64,000 nucleotides of DNA from Haematococcus lacustris (taxonomy: Eukaryota; Chlorophyta; Chlorophyceae; Chlamydomonadales; Haematococcaceae): the NCBI GenBank assembly GCA_030144725.1, contig JASKMD010000008.1, positions 17,454,992 through 17,518,991 on the forward strand, in the 5' to 3' direction. Positions 30,527 through 38,537 of this stretch are shown one piece after another. A program made the translations under genes and the position numbers. The notes under the pieces are model-generated. The model worked only from the letters and a program-made list of their open reading frames with translations. It made no database searches and was not told the origin of the DNA. Positions within the stretch are counted from its first letter, which is position 1. Each line of letters opens with the position of its first letter.

Positions 30527-30665
30527 GCTGGGTTGCGTGCAGCAGGGGCTGGAGCAGTGAGGGGAGGGGAGGGGGCATCTGATTCAGGTAGCTGTAGTGT
30601 CCTGGAAAGCCTGTGTCACAAGGGGTCGGGGGCTGTGGAAGAGGCAAGGGTCGGGTCTGGGGCAG

Positions 30666-30874
30666 TGTAGCGAACGGCTCCTCGAAGCCTAGCTCGCCTC
30701 ACGGTACTTCTGTACTGCGGTTTGACATGGTGGGCGAAAGGGGCAGGTGGGCCTTCGTGCACACCTGCTTCAGAGGTTCGACTCCTCGGGGGAAACGTTC
30801 TAAACCCTGGCCGTGTCATGCTGTGGGAAAGAAGGTAGTTATCGGTTCTCGGCGGTGTGCCTCAGCACGCTACA
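30666..30874 (+). mobile_element. 5' LTR of a second LTR retroelement, with PBS
   Basis: A 209-bp segment beginning TGTAGCGAAC and ending CACGCTACA, so it has TG..CA ends with a short inverted repeat (TGTAGCG/CGCTACA). Three bases later comes TGGTTTCCAACCGACG (30878-30893), nearly the same primer-binding site as the complete Gypsy element uses at the same 3-base spacing. The LTR contains GGTTCGACTCC, a perfect polymerase III box B. It starts exactly where the left 1.2-kb duplication stops. No matching 3' LTR was seen. Confidence 0.65.
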
Positions 30875-30925
30875 TTTTGGTTTCCAACCGACGTTGCTAC
30901 TAACGCCACCTTCTCTCCTAAACAA

Positions 30926-31441
30926 ATGACTGCCAAAAAAGAACCTCCGCATGGCGGGGACCAACGGACGGAGAACACTCCGCTTGGAGATCAGGCCTCT
31001 GTTTCTCTACGCCCAGCAGTTGCAATAGAGCATCAACAGCTGGTAGGAGCGACTGCGCACATGAAAGCCTCCCAAAACAAAGCCGTTCGGATTGGGGCTG
31101 AGCTCGCTGCTTTAGAGCGTCTCTATGGCCAACAAACCGCGGTGGTGAGTGGTAAGCAGATTGTGGCAGCGATTCGCAGCCAGTACTCGCAGTCAGCTCG
31201 ACATGCTTTGGACTTCAGCAGTGGCATTTCTACTACTAAAGTTGCACTTGCTGCACCAGCCTCGTCGACCGCTGCACCTAATGCACATGTCCCACCCGCT
31301 GCGCCACATTCGACGCCAGTAGGGCAGTTTGCCCTCGTCTCAGGTTGCTTTGCATGCCAATGCACCACTCACTATGTCAGCCTCCTTGCCCAGGTCAGAC
31401 CAGTGTCTTGCCACATCTCGGGTAACAGAGACTATCTGTGA
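30926..31441 (+). CDS. gag-like open frame of the truncated LTR element
   Basis: 171-codon frame starting 32 bp past the primer-binding site. It has a basic start (MTAKKEPPHGGDQ), a helical segment (RIGAELAALERLYGQQTA; KQIVAAIRSQYSQSARHAL) and an Ala/Pro-rich stretch, ending in a different-looking tail. Position and composition suit the N-terminal part of a gag protein. No capsid zinc knuckle, protease or reverse transcriptase follows. The element breaks off before 31492. Confidence 0.4.
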   Translation: MTAKKEPPHGGDQRTENTPLGDQASVSLRPAVAIEHQQLVGATAHMKASQNKAVRIGAELAALERLYGQQTAVVSGKQIVAAIRSQYSQSARHALDFSSGISTTKVALAAPASSTAAPNAHVPPAAPHSTPVGQFALVSGCFACQCTTHYVSLLAQVRPVSCHISGNRDYL

Positions 31442-31491
31442 GGATATTGAGGTCCTTTGTGCATATCTGTGCATAGGTCTGTGCATTAGTT

Positions 31492-31593
31492 CGCCACTAA
31501 CGAACTGGGTCCGGTCCGGTCATGCATGCACATACACTCAATTCAGCACACATTTTAACCCCTGTAGGTCACCCCCGCCATTGGCCGCACCCC
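31492..31593. other. third, SINE-free relative of the CPN10 upstream region
   Basis: Reads CGCCACTAACGAACTGGGTC, then ACATACACTCAATTCAGCAC, then directly GTCACCCCCGCCATTGGCCG. At 29.8 kb and 43.4 kb the same flanks are split by about 120-140 bp holding the SINE-like unit. It therefore represents the empty site for that insertion. Confidence 0.7.
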
Positions 31594-31904
31594 TGATAAA
31601 CTCCGACCGGTCTTTAAGAGTTTTACAGCGATTTTTGCGCAGGGCGGTGCAACTCATCAAAGCGAAGCTAGCGGGCTGCTCGGGCTGATGTGCACTTGTC
31701 CGGGGCGGGCGGGGGTGCTGGGAGATCGGGTTGCGTTGTGCCGGGAATAACCTGGTTAGTGGGGCTGTGATCAGCGTACAGCTATCGCGCTCAATGGCCC
31801 ATCGACATGGACGGGGATTGATTTTTGAATGGGCGCAGGATCCCCCCTTGACATGTGTAGGGAGCGGTTTCTTAATTAAGTGTAATTAAGCGTTCTATTA
31901 AGTA

Positions 31905-32164
31905 TTAGTTCCGTTTTCATGCGTTATAATAGTTAATAGCATGTTGTTTAAGAGACTTAGTTCCCCCTTATGCTCTTAAAAACGCGGGACGCGGACCATT
32001 TTAGAAAAGTGCATAGCTGGTTCAAACTAGCTACCTTCCCGCGTGCGTTGCAAGTCGCGTATGGTGCTACCACGCCCCGCCCTTCGCTCCAAAACAAAGT
32101 GTTGCTCCAGAAGTGCGGCTTCGCCGCACAGAATGTAGCCATAGAGCATCCAACACTGAACTAA
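31905..32164 (+). mobile_element. short TIR element (TTAGTTCCGTTTT family), left copy
   Basis: A 260-bp unit starting TTAGTTCCGTTTTCATGCG and ending CTGAACTAA. Its reverse complement appears at 36426-42997, split there by the Gypsy element. It carries the hairpin word GTGCGGCTTCGCCGCAC and no coding capacity, like a non-autonomous (MITE-type) DNA element. Confidence 0.6.
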
Positions 32165-32172
32165 ATTAGATA

Positions 32173-32887
32173 GTGGAAGCCAGTGCTGGGCGATTCGCCA
32201 AAGACGTGTTACTCAGCGTAATAAAAGACATCAAAACAAGGATTATTTATTACTTCTAATGTAATACTAGTTATTGATTGATTATGTATTTAACTCAAAT
32301 CGCAAAAATCATCAACTAATTCTATAAAATTACACCTAGGCTAGGCTGTAGCCCCACACTCTAGCCCTAGTGGGTCAGCATGCAACAGGCTGGGCTGTAG
32401 CCTCATACCCTAGCCCTAGTGGGTCAGCATGCAACAGGGCTGGCCTCTAGCCCCACACCCTAGCCCTAGTGGGTCAGCATGCAACATGGCTAGGCTGTAG
32501 CCCTAGCCCCTGTGCCCTAGGTAACGGCCCCTGGCAGATGCCCCAGCCATCCAGTAATCAATGGCCTCTTTGGAAGGTGAAGGTCTTGTCAAGGTACACA
32601 CGCAAAGTGCTGGACAGGTTGGCACTGAGGCTGTTGCTCCTCTCGTCCCTGATGAAGTTCTGCGATGGCTGTGGTGAGCAGCCGCCCGCTTTGGGGTTTG
32701 CGAAAGATGGGATAAAATTGTTAAGGGATAAGTAATAAGCGGAGTACCAAACGGGCGGTGGAGCTATTACCGATGTAATAAAGTTCACTCATTTCGAGGA
32801 CGGATTTTTCGACTTATTACCGTTTTTGGCGCTGGATTATTACCGACTTATTACATTATTACCCAATCGCCCAGCACTGGTGGAAGC
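32173..32887. mobile_element. non-autonomous hAT-like element with 8-bp target duplication
   Basis: Inverted ends CAGTGCTGGGCGATT (32181) and AATCGCCCAGCACTG (ending 32879) bound 699 bp. They are flanked by the direct repeat GTGGAAGC at 32173-32180 and 32880-32887. An 8-bp duplication and CAG..CTG ends are the marks of the hAT superfamily. There is no transposase. The interior is AT-rich with a threefold tandem repeat, so it must be moved by an enzyme made elsewhere. Confidence 0.82.
32344..32500 (+). repeat. three tandem copies of a 50-bp unit
   Basis: Units containing CTAGCCCTAGTGGGTCAGCA followed by TGCAACA start near 32361, 32410 and 32460, inside the hAT-like element. Repeats of this kind in a hAT interior may bind the transposase, but that is a guess. 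Confidence 0.8.
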
Positions 32888-34708
32888 GCCCGGAGCGTTT
32901 TAGGCACCCCAAAAACACTCGGCCTCGGCGCTGTCGCGTAACAGCTCTCGACCTCAGCCAACAGCCGCGTCGCTACGCTCCGCGGCTGCTGGCTTCGGTC
33001 TCGAGCTGTTACGCTCCAGCGCCTCGGCCTCGCGTAAGTCGCTTACTATCACGTAATATTAAGCGCTATGAGGCGCTTTCCCACAGGGGTTCGAGTCGCG
33101 GGAAACTCGTTCGCGAGTTCATAACTTCAGGTGGTGGGGCCAACCACAAGCTCAGAGGTAGGGTAGTCCCCCCCCCAGCTAATATTAGTATTAGCAATAA
33201 TAGCCAGCCAACCAATAATAGCCAGCTCATATTAGCTCCCGATCCTAGTCGCGCCTTCGTTCGCTTCCTAGCGCGATGGCTGCGCCCGGCGCCGCTGCGA
33301 CCCCTGCGCCCCTAATTGATGATGCGCCGTCGGAGGCCGCCTCCTGGACTCATGGGGCCCCAACATGGGTCATGCAAGTCTCTCAATACTCTCTCAATAC
33401 TGCATCGTTTTCGATAGCGTTTATCACATCGGTAGCTGTAAAACAGTGCGCGTCATACGACCACCAGCGCAAGCCATTGCAGTCTTTGCTCGCGGGCTGC
33501 CCCATGTGACCGCGAAGAGTCACAGCTGCCCCATGTGACCGCGAACAAACCCCTGCGCACTTGGACCAGGTGACAAATAGAATAACAAATGGAATGATGC
33601 AGCGTTGAACATGAGCAGCTGGGAGTGGCTCAGTGCCGTAGTGACCGGTCACCCCTTTTTAATTTACTGTTTTCATGTAGTTCCATGGCGTGTTTGTCCA
33701 TTCCCAACACCTCACGTGTCCCCTTACAGCTGGCAAGGTTGCGGTAACAAGTTTCTTCTGTTACACGCAGGGCTATCTCTTGATAGACACTCAAGATAGT
33801 GAAAACTCTGCATTTGGCAGGGATAGAGCAATGTACCTCTCGATTCCCGGCTGCCCGGCCGCCACTTTTGCTAATATTAGCTCGTAGTAGCAGTTTTGGC
33901 TCGGAGCTAATATTAGCGGACATACCCTACTCAGAGGGCATGCTAGAAGCACTGTTTGGGATGTTCGCGTTGCTGGACCATCATCTCAGCCTTCACGATG
34001 TAAATGCAAATGTTGATGCAAATGTAGGCCTGGCCGCGTCCCGCACTCGTTATTGCCGTGATGAATGGCGAAGCAGCCCCAAGTTGGGAAGCTAATGGAC
34101 TGCTGTGAATGCTTACATCGGGCTGCTGTGAATGCTCACTCTAAGCAGGCTACTTAAGAAAAGCTGGCTGTAGTTTAGGCTGTCACATTGCTGAAAAACA
34201 GGGACGCTATTGTCCCGTTAGCTGGGGTGGTAGCAAAGATGGTTGCGGTAAGCATCGCAAGCGCAAATGCAAAAAGTACGTCGTGCAAGTCAGTGCAAGT
34301 CAAGTAGTCATTGTTGTCCCCACGCGGGCATCGCTTGCAAAAGGACGCTACAAAGCCATCCTTGTCCAACTTCAACTCCTTTGTGCTTGCTGGCCTGGAC
34401 TTTCTTCATCACCACAGTCGATAAAGTCGGTTTGCTGTAATATGGCTGTTCCAGCTCCATAACGGCCCGTTGGCCTATGTTGCTGGCTGCCCGCGTGCCT
34501 GCCGGCTACAAGTGCAAATGTGAGGCGATTACGGTTGCGACCCGTGCGTTGGGGTCGCACATCTGCACTCATAGCAGTGAGGGCTATTACACAAGTTAAC
34601 AAGACACGCGGTGGAGACAGCCCACTCCATTGCAAAGACAAGCTACAGACTCAGGGCTACTAAGAGGGAGGGAGGGTAGGGGGGTCGCCTCGTTCTTGAC
34701 TTGATTGG

Positions 34709-34743
34709 TGGGAGCAGGCCGCGCCCCAGGCGGTAGCTCCTCC
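34709..34743 (+). repeat. 35-bp segment shared with an intron at 10706-10743
   Basis: GGTGGGAGCAGGC followed by GC(G/C)CCCCAGGCGG and AGCTCCTC occurs here and in an intron of the coiled-coil gene, followed in both cases by a CTT run some 40-60 bp further on. The shared order suggests a dispersed element rather than chance. Confidence 0.5.
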
Positions 34744-34881
34744 CTTAATGCACGCCGGTGAATACCGGAGTAGTCTTCTTCTTCTTCTTCTAGTGAGGGC
34801 CAAAAAGAAGCCACTTAATATAAGATAACGACAAAACCGCCAGTGCTAAAGGGTTTAAACACGCGAGGCCGAGCACCGGCG

Positions 34882-35466
34882 CTAAACAGCTCGAGACCGA
34901 AGCCAGCGGCCGCGGAGTGTAGCGTAGTCGTACCCTAATGTCCATGCAGCTTCGTAAGGCGTCAGCGTAGAGCCGGCAAGTTGCGTTCGGATGCGCGTGT
35001 TGAAACATGCACTGACAAGAGCCGCAGGGCTGCGGCAGCGAGGGCTGGGAAGTGAGGCTTTGCGCAGACCTGCCACCATGTCAACCGCTGAGATGCGGCA
35101 GCGATGATGGTGGACCATGGGTGCACATGGGTTGGCAGGTGGTGGTGCGCCATCTTGGCGAACATCTAAGGCACGCTGCGAAGCACATGCCCTGCTGTGT
35201 CTCTCTTGTATGGTCGAGATGTTTGACACACACAGCTGGAGCCCGCATAGTATGCACACTAGCTTGACGGCCTTCTCATACGCATTGATGATGACGGTGT
35301 ATCTGTCTTTCCGCAGTGTCTTAGAAAGCAATAGCTTCGAGTGGAGCTCTGCCACGGTGGGATGTGCGCCGCGGTAACTGCGTGACTGCGTGTTTACATT
35401 GGGATCGAACACCGCTTCGCCTTCCATCGCGACTGCGGAGCGCGACCTGGCGGTCGTGTTAAACAT
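34882..35466 (-). pseudogene. open frame with BED-like zinc finger, possible hAT transposase fragment
   Basis: The 194-residue frame contains KLVCILCGLQLCVSNISTIQ followed by ERHSRAC, a Cx2C..Hx4C layout of the BED type with the SNISTxxxH phrase common in hAT proteins. The part after about residue 100 is low in recognisable content and may be read-through of an intron. No catalytic core is present. A remnant of an autonomous hAT element is the best guess. Confidence 0.35.
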
Positions 35467-36024
35467 TTGTTAAACATTTTTCCTTTGTTAGATTTTCCCT
35501 TTGGTAATTGAGTTTTACTCAGTTATAACTTCAATTTACCCGGATCTAAACGTTTTTTGCCCATGTTTTAGAAGGCTGTAACAAAGGCAACCGACCCCCA
35601 ATTATGTTTCAACCGTCAATTACAGCAAAAAGTGCGGCTGCGCCGCAAAAACTGCAAGGAACAGCGAAGCTTTCGCGTGGAGGGGGTGCGGTGACGCTTG
35701 AAGATGCCATCCGCGCTCTTGTAATTGGAAACCCGGTCTCCTCCTGTCCCCTGGCGTCGGTCTCGAGCGTTCACTCGGAACTGCTTCGGCCTCGGTCGTT
35801 TACAAACCCGGAAAAGCTTCGTCATTGCAGTTATCCTCATCGTAATCGTTAATAGACCTCGTTTTAAGAATCGTTAACTGCAGCGGACCTAGTGTGTTAA
35901 CAAAAAGTGCTCCCAACGAACACGTAACAGCCGTATAACACCACCGCAGGTCACAAGGAGCATCACATTGCGCGGCTTCGCCGCGCCAATAGAGCTTCGC
36001 CCAAGTAAAACTCAAATACACTAG

Positions 36025-36219
36025 ATAATGGAGTCGCCTGGGCCGTTTTAGGCAGTTGAAAAAGGCTCGGTCTCGGCACTGGCGCGGGACAGCTCTCGAC
36101 CTCAGCCAGCGGCCACGTCGCTACGCTCCGTGACCGCTGGCTTCGGTCTCGAGCTGTCCCGCGCCACGGCCTCGGCCTCGCCTGTTACAACCGCCTAAAA
36201 CGACCCGCGACACCATTAT
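36025..36219. mobile_element. foldback element 2
   Basis: A 195-bp near-palindrome from ATAATGGAGTCGC to GCGACACCATTAT. The arms contain CCGTTTTAGGC and its complement, GGCTCGGTCTCGG, and the centre CCAGCGGCCACG..CGTGACCGCTGG. Confidence 0.7.
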
Positions 36220-36225
36220 GTAGTA

Positions 36226-36421
36226 GATAGTGGAAGCGCCGGTAGTTTTAGGCGCCCTAAAAACGCGAGGCCGAGGCGCTGGAGCGTATCAGCTCGAGAC
36301 CGAAGCCAGCAGCCGCGGAGCGTAGCGACGCGGCTGCTGGCTGAGGTCGAGAGCTGTTACGCGACAGCGCCGAGGCCGAGTGTTTTTGGGGGCCTAAAAC
36401 GCCCCGGGCGCTTCCACTATC
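36226..36421. mobile_element. foldback element 3
   Basis: A 196-bp near-perfect hairpin from GATAGTGGAAGCGCC to GGCGCTTCCACTATC. The centre is CCAGCAGCCGCG, an 11-base loop, then CGCGGCTGCTGG. It matches foldback 1 in reverse orientation and directly abuts the right copy of the TTAGTTCCG element. Confidence 0.75.
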
Positions 36422-36488
36422 TAATTTAGTTCCGTTTTAGGTGCGTTGTGGCTACATTCTGTGCGGCGAAGCCGCACTTCTGGAGCAA

Positions 36489-36688
36489 TGTTACGAGCGC
36501 CGGTCGAAGCGCTAGCGAAGCGTCTCGGAAAAGTGATGACGCGATTGCGTCATAGTGGTGTCGGAGTGTAATGCCAATGACCGGTGTCAAATGCTGGGTT
36601 CGACTCCCAGGCGGACAGCCTTGTAAAGGCACTGACATCGCCCTTGTCCGCTGAGTTGGCACTACCTCCATACACCAGCTACGTAACA
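36489..36688 (+). repeat. 5' LTR of the Gypsy element
   Basis: Begins TGTTACG and ends CGTAACA, giving TG..CA termini in a 7-bp inverted repeat. It contains a tRNA T-arm-like hairpin, CTGGG-TTCGACT-CCCAG, at 36594-36610, which includes a perfect polymerase III box B. Confidence 0.95.
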
Positions 36689-36691
36689 ATC

Positions 36692-36707
36692 TGGTTTCCG
36701 ACCGACG
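36692..36707 (+). promoter_or_regulatory. primer-binding site
   Basis: TGGTTTCCGACCGACG begins 3 bases after the LTR. The leading TGG would pair with a tRNA CCA end. It is not the usual initiator-methionine site, and I could not name the primer tRNA. The second LTR element uses nearly the same sequence. Confidence 0.6.
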
Positions 36708-36758
36708 TTGAGAGATTTCTGGCCAGACATCGATATAGCAACAACGTGCCCGAACCTG

Positions 36759-36833
36759 ATGGCGGACTATGACGTGTTTGACGACGCGGAGCTGGAGCTG
36801 AACGCGATGGATACTGAGGGTATGTACCATTAG
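36759..36833 (+). CDS. short acidic leader frame upstream of gag
   Basis: A 24-codon frame, MADYDVFDDAELELNAMDTE then GMYH and TAG. It contains a donor-like GGTATGT close to its end. It could be a first gag exon joined by splicing or an upstream frame; sequence alone does not decide. Confidence 0.3.
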   Translation: MADYDVFDDAELELNAMDTEGMYH

Positions 36834-36880
36834 GTCCCTCTAGTCCCTCTTGTCGCGTTTTGCAAAGTTCGCGTTTAGTA

Positions 36881-38476
36881 ATGCTACCAGTTCCAGCAGA
36901 GAAGCGTCTTAGGAAGCGCAGTGAAACTTTGGGTCAACATCAGCGGGTGGAAAGGCCGGGGTCGAGCTCGCAGCAGGTGGCTGCCCAGGAGGTAGTTGCG
37001 CGTGAAATGCAACACACACATGCTTTGACCCACTCGACCGCTGATGCTGAACGTGTTCGTCATGCAGAAGTCCGGCCAGAGCCTGTGGGTCCGCCAACCC
37101 GCAATTTAGGCGAGCTCAGTTTGGAGGAACTCGAGCAGGAGTTGCGCAGGAGGCGTGCTCGCCATGAGCAGCCCGGCCAGCATGCAGAGGTAGCCGCTGG
37201 AGGCAGTGGCATTGCTGGTGGCAACGGTGCTGTTGGTGGCGGCGGTGTTGCTGGTGGTAGTGGTGGTGTCGGCCAGCCTACAGCTCCAGGTGGCACTACC
37301 GGTGGGGTGCTTACCCCCGGTAGTGGCCAGGTTGCGCGTAGTGGCCCAAGGGGCACGGCGAACCACCCTGCACCCGGTGGGCCTGGGGCCACGGGTGGCA
37401 GTGGTCCTGGCAGCTCAGGTGGCGGCAGCCAGGCTGGTGAGGGCCAGGCAGCGGCGGCGGCGGCAGCCGGGGCCGGTGGCCCGGGGCCGGGCGCCAATCA
37501 GCCCGGCGAGAACCAAGTGAGTGGCTTCAGAGCAGTTATGCCCAACCCTAATGTGTGGCGTATGGATGATGTAGAGAAGGGCAGAAATGTGAAGATGTTC
37601 TTACGTGAGGTGACACGATGGGCAGCTGTTGCACGTGTGCCCATGATTGACGCGTTGCAACTACATGTGGCTGATCCTCTCAAAGAAGCTTTGTTTGCTA
37701 TTGCCGAGCAGGCTAAGGCTGAGCGTCGGCTCATGACAGAGGAAGACATGGAAAAGATGTTCCTGGACCTGGTGGGTGCGGATACCATCCAGGTGCAACA
37801 CACTGCCATGAAGAGGCTGATCAATAGAGAGTGTGTCCAGGGAGACCAGAGTGTTGCACAGTACAATGTGGCGTTCAGGCTGCTAGCACAGCAGGTGCAA
37901 GCTTTCCCTGCTGGTGCACTGTGTGAAATGTATGTGCAAGGTCTACAGGCTGACCTACGCCGTGAGTGTGCAGTCATGCCGAATGGCTTGCCATGGAGCA
38001 ACCTGAATGATGTGATGATGTATGCGTTGGGCAGACAGGTCTCCATGCAGGCAGGCGTGAGCAAGGCTCAAGGCATGGTAGCTGTGGCAAGAGGTGCAGG
38101 CAGTGGCAGGCCTGACCGGCCCCGTGGTGGGCGTGTACGTGCCCGTGGTGTGCAGATGCAGGCGGCAAACACCGTTCTGAAGCGGTGGCTTCCGCCGCAC
38201 CGGCGACATGAGGAGACCGAACTGGACCGGTTCCTGGGGGCGCACCGTGGGGGCCGTGGAGCTGGCCCATCTCGTGGCGGAGGCCGTGGTGGTGGCCGCG
38301 GAGGTGGCCGTGGCTCTGGCCGTGATGGCGGCTCAGGTGGGCGTGGTGGCGGTGCAGCATGCCGCACATCAGAGTTGAATGCTAATGGCAAGCGGCCACT
38401 GACATGCTACAACTGTGGCGGCACAGGCCACCTGGCACGTGACTGTGCGTCGCCTCGTGGTCAGGGTGCTGCCTAG
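36881..38476 (+). CDS. gag: Gag polyprotein of the Gypsy element
   Basis: 531 residues from the ATG at 36881 (MLPVPAEKRLRKRSETLG). After a Gly-rich linker (residues about 110-215) comes a retrotransposon capsid-like helical domain (WRMDDVEKGRNVKMFLREV to LNDVMMYALGRQV), then a Gly/Arg-rich tail and one CCHC zinc knuckle, CYNCGGTGHLARDC, at 38406-38446, for RNA packaging. The frame stays open upstream of the ATG without another Met. It closes with a single TAG at 38474-38476, beyond which pol continues in the same frame. Confidence 0.9.
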   Translation: MLPVPAEKRLRKRSETLGQHQRVERPGSSSQQVAAQEVVAREMQHTHALTHSTADAERVRHAEVRPEPVGPPTRNLGELSLEELEQELRRRRARHEQPGQHAEVAAGGSGIAGGNGAVGGGGVAGGSGGVGQPTAPGGTTGGVLTPGSGQVARSGPRGTANHPAPGGPGATGGSGPGSSGGGSQAGEGQAAAAAAAGAGGPGPGANQPGENQVSGFRAVMPNPNVWRMDDVEKGRNVKMFLREVTRWAAVARVPMIDALQLHVADPLKEALFAIAEQAKAERRLMTEEDMEKMFLDLVGADTIQVQHTAMKRLINRECVQGDQSVAQYNVAFRLLAQQVQAFPAGALCEMYVQGLQADLRRECAVMPNGLPWSNLNDVMMYALGRQVSMQAGVSKAQGMVAVARGAGSGRPDRPRGGRVRARGVQMQAANTVLKRWLPPHRRHEETELDRFLGAHRGGRGAGPSRGGGRGGGRGGGRGSGRDGGSGGRGGGAACRTSELNANGKRPLTCYNCGGTGHLARDCASPRGQGAA

Positions 38477-38537
38477 GGAGTTGCCCTGGACTCTGCTGTG
38501 CACGCTAGCCAGGGTGATGACAAGCACGAACACGTGC
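38474..38537 (+). promoter_or_regulatory. candidate amber read-through signal between gag and pol
   Basis: TAG GGA separates gag from pol in one frame. Seven bases after the stop, CCCTGG (38484-38489) can pair with CCAGGG (38509-38514). Five bases of the loop, GCACG (38500-38504), can pair with CGTGC (38533-38537), which would make a pseudoknot. The layout recalls the UAG-G plus downstream pseudoknot of gammaretroviral gag-pol. Pairing was found by eye and no folding energy was computed. Confidence 0.5.

Larger units (their letters stand above)
29459..30665. repeat. direct duplication, left copy (about 1.2 kb)
   Basis: Matches 43011-44227 in the same orientation with only a handful of differences and one 10-bp indel near 29975. 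It starts inside CPN10 exon 2 and ends at GGTCTGGGGCAG, where an LTR begins. It holds CPN10 exon 1 and part of exon 2, the divergent spacer with a SINE-like insert, and the first exon of a BED-finger gene. Confidence 0.92.
32169..33050. mobile_element. foldback element 1, split by a hAT-like insertion
   Basis: GATAGTGGAAGC (32169-32180) continues, after the 699-bp insertion, at 32880 with GTGGAAGCGCC and a long hairpin centred on the GCCGCG/CGCGGC core near 32970-32990. The whole matches the reverse complement of 36226-36421. The right arm end (CGCTTACTATC) is more diverged. Confidence 0.6.
33051..36024. other. AT-richer core between inverted arms
   Basis: About 3 kb lying between foldbacks 1 and 2. 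It is poorer in GC than the genes and contains the paired palindromes GCTAATATTAGC at 33870-33881 and 33906-33917, a partial foldback (34846-34945) and hairpin words such as GTGCGGCTGCGCCGCA near 35630. One minus-strand frame with a zinc-finger-like block is listed separately. Nothing else coding is convincing. Confidence 0.5.
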
